Below are positions 58,049-64,000 of a DNA stretch of 64,000 bases, piece by piece. The DNA is from Bradyrhizobium sp. 4 (lineage in GTDB: Bacteria > Pseudomonadota > Alphaproteobacteria > Rhizobiales > Xanthobacteraceae), in the NCBI RefSeq assembly GCF_023100905.1, contig NZ_CP064686.1, forward strand, positions 1,240,001-1,304,000, given 5' to 3'. A program made the translations under genes and the position numbers. The notes beneath the pieces are model-generated. The model searched no databases. It had not been told where the DNA came from and saw only the letters and a list, made by a program, of their open reading frames with translations. How positions within the stretch are numbered: the stretch's first letter is position 1; every line of letters begins with the position of its first letter.

Positions 58049-58651
58049 CTATTTTGAACGCGTGGTGCGCCGGCGCGGCTTCCATATTTCCGACAATGCG
58101 TTGACGGCGGCCTCGAGGGCCTTCCGGTCGATTACGTTGGGATCGAACCGCTCTGGGCCCCAGCGGCGCATATGTTCGTGCTCCGGATGAGCAGGGTCGC
58201 TGATGGCGTCGAGGTATTCGGCATAGCCTGGCGCACCGCCGACGTCTTCCGGAGGACAACGACCGGCGGCCTCGAGCAGGAAGGGCATGCCCTCCGTCGT
58301 GGTGTTGTCGAACCATTTTTCGAGCTTGATCACATGGTCCCAGCTGTCGCCGAAGTCATAGAGATAGTGGATCGTCTTGGCGCCAGTCTCTCGAACGATA
58401 TCGCAAAGCCGCGCTTTACGGGCATCCATGGGCTGGTGGCCGTAATCATTGTCGGGGTCGGGAATCCCCCAATGTGCCTCACCAGCGAAGAACTCGAAGA
58501 GATGGCTATTCGTCCAGCCAAACGCCGCCTGAAGCGTCAGATGCAGCCGATCAAGGCGCAGCGTGAGCGGCACGACAAGGCATCGCATCACCTCCGGTTT
58601 CACGTCCTTGAGAGTCACTTTGATCCGGACCGCGGTCGTGCTGAGGCTCAT
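58049..58651 (-). CDS. Plasmid pRiA4b ORF-3 family protein, IS66 passenger
   Basis: This 200-residue protein of the pRiA4b ORF-3/IS1096 TnpR-like family shows RIKVTLKDVKPEVMRCLVVP, LRLDRLHLTLQAAFGWTNSH, LFEFFAGEAHWGIPDPD, TIHYLYDFGDSWDHVIKLEK (the signature YxYDFGDxWxH) and CPPEDVGGAPGYAEYL. Its ATG (58651-58649) overlaps the tnpC stop in ATGA, so it is translationally coupled to tnpC and inside the IS66 ends. The function of the family is not established; a resolvase-like or regulatory role has been suggested from its presence in transposons. Confidence 0.9.
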   Translation of the reverse strand: MSLSTTAVRIKVTLKDVKPEVMRCLVVPLTLRLDRLHLTLQAAFGWTNSHLFEFFAGEAHWGIPDPDNDYGHQPMDARKARLCDIVRETGAKTIHYLYDFGDSWDHVIKLEKWFDNTTTEGMPFLLEAAGRCPPEDVGGAPGYAEYLDAISDPAHPEHEHMRRWGPERFDPNVIDRKALEAAVNALSEIWKPRRRTTRSK

Positions 58652-60213
58652 GCCGCAAGCCTCGGATCTTGTGCATGCATCGTATAGGTGGATGCCCAGG
58701 GAAGCAGTTCGTCCAGCCGTGCCGCCGGCCAGCCATTGACGAGCTTTGCGAGAACGTCGGCAAGCCAATACTCGGCGCTGACGCCGTTGAGCTTACAGGT
58801 CTCAATGAGCGACGCCAGCAATGCCCAATTCTCAGCACCCTCGTCACACCCGGCGAACAGGGCGTTCTTGGCATTGAGCTTGATCGGCCGCATCGCACGC
58901 TCGACTGCGTTGGTGTCCATTTCGATGCGCCCGTCATCAAGGTAGAGCGTCAAGCCGTCCCAATGACGCAGTGCATAGCGTAAAGCTTTCGCCGTCTCAC
59001 TCTTCTGCGCGAGGTGACCAAGCTTCGCCTCAAACCACTGCTTCAAGGCTGCAGCCAACGGCCGGGCATGCGCCTGCCGGCCCGCGCGGCGCTCGGCGTC
59101 AGATCGGCCACGGAGGACTTTCTCGACCGCGTAGAGCTGGGCGATGCGCTCGAGGGCCTCGCGGGCAACCGGCGCCGGCGCCGGCGAAGCCTCGCGCTCG
59201 ATCTTCACAAACTGGCGCCGGAGATGCGACCAGCAGAATGCGAGCGTCCCGGACAAGGCGTCCGCACGCGTCTCTCGCATCATGGTCTTGTAAGCCTGAT
59301 AGCCGTCGCAGTGGATGATGCCGCGATAGCCTTCGAGCAGTCGCAAGCCATGAACGGCGCCGCGGCCTGGTGCATAGGCATAGACCACGCCGGGCGGATC
59401 AGGCCCGGCCCAAGGCCTGTCATCGCGCGACAGCGCCCAGAAGTAGCCGGTTTTGGTCCTGCCGCGCCCGGGATCCAGCACCGGCGCCGGGGTCTCATCG
59501 ACACAGAGCTTCGGAGAGGCGAGCAGAAGCTGGCGCAGACGATGCCACAAGGGCTTCAATTCCTGGGCCGCATAGCCGACCCAGAAGGCGAGCGTGGAAC
59601 GGTCGATGGCAATACCGTGCGTCGCCAGCATCTGCGTCTGGCGGTAAAGCGGCAAATGCCAATGATACTTGGCATCGATCACATGCGCGACGAGCCGCTC
59701 GGTCGGCAGTCCTCCCCTGATCAATCGCTCGGGAGCAGCATGCTGGAGGACGACGCCGTGACAGGCGCGGCAGGCCAGTTTGGGGCGGCGGGTGACGATA
59801 ACGCGATACTGCGCCGGTACGACGTCCAGCCTCTGGCTCTCATCGTGACCGATCTCAAAAAGGTCGCCTGCGCAGCACGGGCAGCAGGTTGCAGCGGGCA
59901 TCAGGGTCTCGATGATGCGCGGCAAATGCTCCGGCAGCTTGCCACGATTGGCCCTGCGCTCGGCAGCTCTCTTCTCGCGTGTTTTGGGATTGGCGCGGTC
60001 CTCGGCTGCTTCGAGAGCCGCGACAGCCTGATCAATATCCTCCAGAATAAGCTGGAGCTGATCAGCGTCAAGCTTTTCCGACGATCGACCGAACTGCGCG
60101 TCTTTTGCAAGCTTGAGCAACCGCTCGAGCCTGGCGCAGCGATCCAGCAGAGCCGCGGCAAAGGCACGCAACTCGGCTGGATCGCTCGGCAGTTCATCAG
60201 GCAAATCACTCAT
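58648..60213 (-). CDS. tnpC: IS66 transposase TnpC (copy R)
   Basis: This intact 521-residue DDE transposase has an N-terminal leucine-zipper-like helix (LDRCARLERLLKLAKDAQFG), a zinc finger (CCPCCAGDLFEIGHDESQRL, with CRACHG), LCVDETPAPVLDPGRGRTKT (first catalytic Asp), IIHCDGYQAYKTM (second) and MDTNAVERAMRPIKLNAKNA (Glu). It ends with ENWALLASLIETCKLNGVSA and WPAARLDELLPWAS. Length is normal for IS66, and it is the only intact TnpC in the window. Confidence 0.93.
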   Translation of the reverse strand: MSDLPDELPSDPAELRAFAAALLDRCARLERLLKLAKDAQFGRSSEKLDADQLQLILEDIDQAVAALEAAEDRANPKTREKRAAERRANRGKLPEHLPRIIETLMPAATCCPCCAGDLFEIGHDESQRLDVVPAQYRVIVTRRPKLACRACHGVVLQHAAPERLIRGGLPTERLVAHVIDAKYHWHLPLYRQTQMLATHGIAIDRSTLAFWVGYAAQELKPLWHRLRQLLLASPKLCVDETPAPVLDPGRGRTKTGYFWALSRDDRPWAGPDPPGVVYAYAPGRGAVHGLRLLEGYRGIIHCDGYQAYKTMMRETRADALSGTLAFCWSHLRRQFVKIEREASPAPAPVAREALERIAQLYAVEKVLRGRSDAERRAGRQAHARPLAAALKQWFEAKLGHLAQKSETAKALRYALRHWDGLTLYLDDGRIEMDTNAVERAMRPIKLNAKNALFAGCDEGAENWALLASLIETCKLNGVSAEYWLADVLAKLVNGWPAARLDELLPWASTYTMHAQDPRLAA

Positions 60214-60264
60214 TGGCCCGAGTCTGCCATGCTTCGCGCCCCGATGCAGCGAAGATTTTATGTC

Positions 60265-60618
60265 CTACGCAAGCGCTTTCGGCTGCGGGATTCGAGGCGC
60301 ATGCATGCGTGTCCAATCCATGCCGGCCAGAAGCGCGGACAACTGCGCGGCGTTCATTCGCATGACGCCGTCAACGACCGGCGGCCACTTGAAGGCGCTG
60401 CCCTCAAGCCGCTTCCAATACAGCACGAGGCCACTACCATCCCAGACCACGATCTTCACCCGATCAGCGCGCTTCGCACGGAAGACCACCGCCACGCCCT
60501 TCATCGGATCGTGGCCCAGCGTCTCCTTCGCCAACAGCGCCAGACCATCCGCGCCCTTCCTGAAGTCTACAGGTCGGGTCGCAACGTAAATCATGAGGCC
60601 AGCGGGAGCCGTCAGCAT
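60265..60618 (-). CDS. tnpB: IS66 TnpB (copy R)
   Basis: This intact 117-residue IS66 Orf2 protein reads MLTAPAGLMIYVATRPVDFR, KGADGLALLAKETLGHDPMK, AVVFRAKRADRVKIVVWDGS, GLVLYWKRLEGSAFKWP. It overlaps the end of tnpA and precedes tnpC by ~50 bp. It is an accessory factor of unknown biochemical role needed for IS66 transposition. Confidence 0.93.
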   Translation of the reverse strand: MLTAPAGLMIYVATRPVDFRKGADGLALLAKETLGHDPMKGVAVVFRAKRADRVKIVVWDGSGLVLYWKRLEGSAFKWPPVVDGVMRMNAAQLSALLAGMDWTRMHAPRIPQPKALA

Positions 60619-61034
60619 GAACGTGCCCGGCGCAACGCAACAAACACATCACTCAGCACGGCAAGTCCAGGCGTCCCTCGCACCTCAACTCGTGCCCCCT
60701 GGAGCTCAACCGTCACAACGGCTGCTTCCGGCGATGAGGAGGGCGCGGCAGCCGCCGATGGCGACGATTCCGACACCAACGGCACAAACGACAGTGCACC
60801 CGCCGCAGCTGGCAGCACCAGTTGACCTAAACGCGCCCGGCGCCGCCAGTCATGCACCTGCTGTGGCCGGCAGCCATGCCGGCATGCGATATCTGTTACA
60901 ATCGCGCCCGGCTCAAGGCTTTCCGCGACAATCCGGGCCTTCAAATCATCCGGCCACTGCTTACGGCCTGCGCCGGCGTACACTTCGATACGCTGTGTCA
61001 ATGGTCGTCTTATGTCGTCCGAATGGTCGTCCAT
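60612..61034 (-). CDS. tnpA: IS66 TnpA (copy R)
   Basis: It matches copy L with an A-to-C/I-for-V level of change (for example TDIACRHGCRPQQVHDWRRR). The N-terminal HTH is followed by an Ala/Ser-rich linker and a C-terminal VVTVELQGARVEVRGTPG domain. ATG 61034 corresponds to ATG 57025 in copy L. Confidence 0.85.
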   Translation of the reverse strand: MDDHSDDIRRPLTQRIEVYAGAGRKQWPDDLKARIVAESLEPGAIVTDIACRHGCRPQQVHDWRRRARLGQLVLPAAAGALSFVPLVSESSPSAAAAPSSSPEAAVVTVELQGARVEVRGTPGLAVLSDVFVALRRARSC

Positions 61035-61122
61035 TATGAGCACCCTTGCAGAAGATGACTCTTCTAACGGTGCTCCCAAGATCGCGCACAGACAATCTAA
61101 AGGGCCGCGGCGCTACGCTTAC

Positions 61123-61130
61123 ATTGTACG
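61123..61130 (+). repeat. 8-bp direct repeat ATTGTACG, right copy
   Basis: Direct repeat of 56929-56936. It marks the whole 56937-61122 inverted pair as a single insertion unit, or as the product of later rearrangement inside one insertion. Confidence 0.85.
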
Positions 61131-61278
61131 GCACGACCACGGAACACAAAGGGTCGCCGGCAAAGGGATCTCGCCCGAAGCCTTCCTGCACCAGCAATGC
61201 CAGGACCTGCATGCCTTTGCACATGTGAGTGTGACCGGTTGCGATCCAGATTCTCGCCCCTGCTGCGATCGGGATCAT
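61131..61278 (-). pseudogene. IS66 TnpB N-terminal fragment of a second subgroup
   Basis: The minus strand reads MIPIAAGARIWIATGHTHMC, KGMQVLALLVQEGFGRDPFA, GDPLCSVVVPYN, the start of a TnpB protein unlike those of copies L and R. It is cut at the ATTGTACG repeat and the rest was not found on the far side of the inverted pair. Confidence 0.75.
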
Positions 61279-61314
61279 CGCCGTCCTCACAAGGCGGCCG
61301 TCACCTGAGAGAGA

Positions 61315-62195
61315 CGAAGGAATGGACCGAGGATCCAGATCGTCTGGAAGCCGCATACGTGCCTGCCGATGTCGGAGTTGCGACCAAACCAAAGCGTGCG
61401 ACGAGAATGATCGCACGTGCGATAGCCGCGTCTCTACCCTTCATGTGGGTTGCCGGTGATATCGGCGAGGTCTTGCGACATCGAACAGCAGCTACGGGCA
61501 CCCAAAAGCTATGTGCCCCGGATCAGCAGCTCTCATGTCTTCCGATCCTGGGGCAAGCGATAGATGGTTGCCGGCAAGGCCGAAGACATCGCCCGGACGC
61601 GGCGACCGTCCGACTGGAAGTGCTTGTCGGCGGGAGCCGGAATCAAAGGACCGAGGCTGCATGACTGGTGCTATCTCGAACTGGCCGATCTCGAGGTCAA
61701 CGAATGTGAACACTGCAAATAAGGTCTGTGGACGCGCGGTCTGCTGATCCGTCGCGATATCGCCGATGGCGATCGCCTTCTTCAGCACCTGGCGTCCAGC
61801 GGGAACGTCCATGGAATCGCTGGTGGCGGTCGAAGGCCGTCGGTGGGCGCTCGAGGACAGCTTCGAAACCGCTAAAAACGAATTCGGGCTCGATCACAAC
61901 GAGAGCAGGTCCTGGCATGGCTGGCTTCGCCACGTGCCCCGTTATCCTCGCCTTCGCCAGATGGCGGCGATCCACCATCGGGCCAATTCCGCCACCGCCC
62001 AAAAAAGTCAAACGCCGCACCCGGCAAAAGCCAAAGCACACCCACGCCGCCGCTGATCGGTTGGCCATCCAGGAAATCCGCCGCATCGCCATCAGGCTTG
62101 CTCGAAAGTGAATCCAACCCGAGCATGTAATCGCATGGTCATTCTGGCGCAGAGCTCACCAGGCGCCGCTTAGCGCGCGTATCTCGAAGCAACAA
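61315..62195 (+). pseudogene. IS701-like transposase, C-terminal part, frameshifted
   Basis: Pieces in several frames are PADVGVATKPK, TRMIARAIAASLPFMWVAGD, SHVFRSWG-type remnant, WCYLELADLEVNE, FSTWRPAGTSMESLVAVEGR, RWALEDSFETAKNEFGLDHN, ESRSWHGW and PEHVIAWSFWRRAHQ. The catalytic Glu region EDSFETAKNEFGLD is present. It belongs to a different subgroup from the IS701-like elements at the left edge. Confidence 0.7.
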
Positions 62196-62264
62196 CTGTA
62201 ATGTTAGGCAGGATCCTCTCGCGGACATACCTCATTCAGGATCGTGACGCCAGAATGCACGGCC

Positions 62265-63140
62265 TCAGTAGGCGCCCATCGCAAGCGAAATTTTCCGCGC
62301 CGCTGTGATTGTTGCCGGCACGAGTTTTTCTCGGGCCTCACGAAGCGTTAGCCGACTGCGAGGACCGCAAAGACTAATCCCACCCAGCACCGTGTTTGAA
62401 CCATCAACAATGACAGCCCCCACAGCGGTTTCGTGCTCGAAATATTGTGATTCCGACACGACGGCCTCCTCCTGCGCGACCTTCTGCAAGAGCTTGCGCA
62501 CCTTATCGGGTGTGACCGCCTTATCCGGATATCTCTCGTAATTCGTGCCGCGAATGATATGCTCTCGCTCATCTGCCGGAAGGCGAGCAACAATCGCATG
62601 ACCTACGATGCTGTAGAGAGCGGGCATTCGAAGGCCGACTTGTACATTCATCCCGACAATGTCCAAGCTGGGAATACGCCAAACGAGGATGACGTCCATG
62701 CCGTCTAGCACCATGAGATTGACGGTTTCTCCAGTCTTCTGGTGTGCTTCAACCAGAAACTGCTGGGCTCGCTCGATCAATCCGTCGCTATAGGTATAAG
62801 CATAGGCGAACTCAAGCAGCCGGGGGGACGGCGAATATTGCTTAGTATCTTCGTGCTTTCGTACCAAGCCCAGTTGATCGAACGTAAAAAGAACGCGCTG
62901 GGCTGCGCTTTTGTCCAAACCTGTCAGCTTTGTGACTGCAGCGAGGGTTAATCGCGGTCGTTCGCGGCTGAATGCATAAAGCACCAAAACAGCTTTCTCA
63001 ATTGAATTCACAAACAGCGAATGGTCGCGGGTATACTCTTTCCGCCGTCCACGACCCTTGGAGACCGCCTTTGTGATCGTTTTGGGATGAATTTGGCCAC
63101 ATTGCAACGCTTGATGTTCCGACATCGACTTGAATTTCAT
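62265..63140 (-). CDS. IclR-family transcriptional regulator
   Basis: This 291-residue regulator has an N-terminal winged HTH (FVNSIEKAVLVLYAFSRERP, LTLAAVTKLTGLDKSAAQRV, LFTFDQLGLVRKHEDTKQYS) and a C-terminal IclR effector domain (TGETVNLMVLDGMDVILVWR, ALYSIVGHAIVARLPADERE, QEEAVVSESQYFEHETAVGA). The ATG lies 18 bp after the racemase stop on the same strand, so the two probably form an operon. The N-terminal extension (~40 residues) is long, and ATG 63125 is an alternative. IclR proteins often control nearby aromatic, hydantoin or acyl-CoA catabolic genes. It is the best candidate for the tandem motifs, but this is inferred. Confidence 0.92.
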   Translation of the reverse strand: MKFKSMSEHQALQCGQIHPKTITKAVSKGRGRRKEYTRDHSLFVNSIEKAVLVLYAFSRERPRLTLAAVTKLTGLDKSAAQRVLFTFDQLGLVRKHEDTKQYSPSPRLLEFAYAYTYSDGLIERAQQFLVEAHQKTGETVNLMVLDGMDVILVWRIPSLDIVGMNVQVGLRMPALYSIVGHAIVARLPADEREHIIRGTNYERYPDKAVTPDKVRKLLQKVAQEEAVVSESQYFEHETAVGAVIVDGSNTVLGGISLCGPRSRLTLREAREKLVPATITAARKISLAMGAY

Positions 63141-63158
63141 CGCCGTAAGAGATCGGCT

Positions 63159-63848
63159 CTATGCAAAGATCGGCTTATTGACCCCGTTCAGGGCAAACCC
63201 AACGAGACTTAAAATGTCAAACACCGGTCTACCTGTCTTTCGCTGAATTGCCTGGGCAAATGGCGGCAAGTTGTGACACTCGCAAACAAACGCTTTGATG
63301 TCGGGAAAGCGCTCCAGCAGCAGCTCCGAAGCGCGCGCGACGCAGGTTTCTATCCTTTGCAACTCTAGTCCGCCAATCCCCTTTAGGTAAGGGTCAGCGA
63401 ACTCCTTATTGCGCTGCAAGCCAAGAACTGCTGTGGGCACGTCATCGGAAACACCTGCTAAGTGCAGATATTCCTTTGTAAGCGCTTCATCGTCTGCGGT
63501 AATTACGGCTACGCGCCCCGCCACCAGACGGTGTACAAGTGGAATCTGAAGCAGTGATGACGCCACAAACGGGATCCGTAGCTGTCTTGCAATCGCATCT
63601 TGCAGAGGAATAAGAAATCCGCATGTGGTCGTGACGACATTGGCGCCCTGTTCTTGCAATTTAAGCGCACCTTCTAAATACGGCGCTAGGAGAGCTGCAT
63701 TTGGGGCAGGGCGCACCACGTCGTCAGGAGTCAGCCCGCGAGCAACGTGCAAAATGGTTCGGCAAGGATAGGACTCTGCATTGCCCGCGTCCCCCGCGGG
63801 ACGACGAAAGGACCTTTCTGGTAGTACAATGACGCCGACCGTGATCAT
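63159..63848 (-). CDS. Asp/Glu/hydantoin racemase family protein
   Basis: This 229-residue member of the Asp/Glu racemase superfamily (amino-acid and hydantoin racemases, maleate isomerase, arylmalonate decarboxylase) has its first catalytic Cys in NVVTTTCGFLIPLQDAIA and a second in FVCECHNLPPFAQAIQ. Other features are VASSLLQIPLVHRLVAGRVA and the C-terminal GRPVFDILSLVGFALNG. ATG 63848 follows GGGAAGAG; the frame is open to 63887. Both cysteines support racemase-type two-base chemistry. With hyuAB elsewhere in the window it suggests processing of a hydantoin or related cyclic or amino-acid derivative, not proven. IclR follows 18 bp downstream. Confidence 0.87.
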   Translation of the reverse strand: MITVGVIVLPERSFRRPAGDAGNAESYPCRTILHVARGLTPDDVVRPAPNAALLAPYLEGALKLQEQGANVVTTTCGFLIPLQDAIARQLRIPFVASSLLQIPLVHRLVAGRVAVITADDEALTKEYLHLAGVSDDVPTAVLGLQRNKEFADPYLKGIGGLELQRIETCVARASELLLERFPDIKAFVCECHNLPPFAQAIQRKTGRPVFDILSLVGFALNGVNKPIFA

Positions 63849-63883
63849 AGCTCTTCCCAGTTGATTGAGGACTGCTCGAATGC

Positions 63884-63901
63884 GCACCGAATAGGAGATG
63901 C
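63884..63901. promoter_or_regulatory. Weak single match to the tandem motif
   Basis: GCACCGAATAGGAGATGC keeps CACC, A, T and GGAGA of the motif but differs at three otherwise fixed positions and has no partner 33 bp away. It lies 36 bp upstream of the racemase ATG, where an autoregulatory IclR site would be expected. Confidence 0.35.
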
Positions 63902-64000
63902 AAGCATTTGCCGCTTCGGTCCACTACCAACATCAGCAGTTGATCTAACCAGGGTATACGGTACCATCGGGTTGCCCATAGCAATATACAAAGTTTAAGT

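Larger units (their letters stand above)
58008..61122 (-). mobile_element. IS66 element, complete (copy R), with passenger gene
   Basis: The terminal repeats are GTAAGCGTCGCTCTGAGG at 58008 and the complement of GTAAGCGTAGCGCCGCGG at 61122. The minus strand carries tnpA, tnpB, tnpC and a fourth gene encoding a pRiA4b ORF-3-like protein. All four frames are intact, so this copy may be functional. Confidence 0.88.

Noticed and set aside
59014..60825. 603-codon open frame on the + strand
   Set aside because: It is antisense to intact tnpC and tnpB of IS66; the frame is open because of GC-rich codon bias.
1..64000. tRNA/rRNA genes, CRISPR array, replication origin, nod boxes
   Set aside because: None recognised on reading both strands. 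A tRNAscan and nod-box profile scan could not be run here.

Overview
The window looks like an accessory, insertion-sequence-saturated region of an alphaproteobacterial (Hyphomicrobiales) genome. A Bradyrhizobium or other rhizobial symbiosis island or plasmid fits best: GC-rich codon use, rhizobial-type IS families (IS66, IS481, IS701, IS5, IS21, IS110, IS3, IS30, IS1380, IS91+integrase), a plasmid pRiA4b ORF-3 family passenger and large serine recombinases. No nod, nif, fix or type III secretion gene, no tRNA or rRNA and no CRISPR array was recognised, so the genus is an inference.

Layout. 1-6.2 kb: stacked IS701, IS481, IS5 and IS21 elements, three of them placed at CTAG sites. 6.2-11.6 kb: a graveyard of catabolic pseudogenes (GcrA-like zinc protein, acyl-CoA ligase, TctA and possibly TctB, cytochrome P450) and an IS66 relic. 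12.2 kb: an intact orphan CmcJ/NvfI-type oxygenase. 13.3-24.8 kb: IS5, IS91+integrase, IS1380, IS3, IS110, IS256 and IS481 fragments with a scrap of a MATE transporter. 24.8-39.1 kb: the main metabolic block, with an acyl-CoA ligase (-), then on the + strand a peptide-ABC relic, hyuA-hyuB, an alpha-oxoamine synthase-type PLP enzyme, a short-chain dehydrogenase and a double-headed CaiB-type CoA-transferase. 39.2-43.9 kb: IS66, IS481, serine recombinase, IS4 and IS21 relics. 44.1-45.3 kb: an XRE regulator and an enoyl-CoA hydratase. 45.4-51.3 kb: IS3 elements split by IS30 at the same base, around an intact large serine recombinase. 51.4-54.4 kb: crotonyl-CoA carboxylase/reductase (-) and a glutamate 5-kinase paralogue (+). 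54.5-62.2 kb: IS3, recombinase and IS66 relics, an inverted IS66 pair enclosed by one 8-bp duplication, and an IS701-like relic. 62.3-63.9 kb: an IclR regulator and an Asp/Glu/hydantoin racemase-family enzyme, probably one operon.

How the genes may work together. The intact non-IS genes share a theme of acyl-CoA chemistry: activation (ligase, CoA-transferase), hydration (enoyl-CoA hydratase), reductive carboxylation (Ccr), ketoacyl reduction (SDR), acyl-CoA/amino-acid condensation (oxoamine synthase), together with hydantoinase/oxoprolinase, racemase and glutamate kinase functions. The best sign that they form one dispersed system is an 18-bp motif (consensus ACAYCKATWNDRAGARWT). It occurs as a tandem pair, 33-34 bp apart, upstream of each of three separate genes: the ligase, the enoyl-CoA hydratase and Ccr. 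A weaker single match lies upstream of the racemase-IclR operon. I infer a regulon, perhaps under the IclR protein, scattered by IS activity. Substrate and product are unknown.
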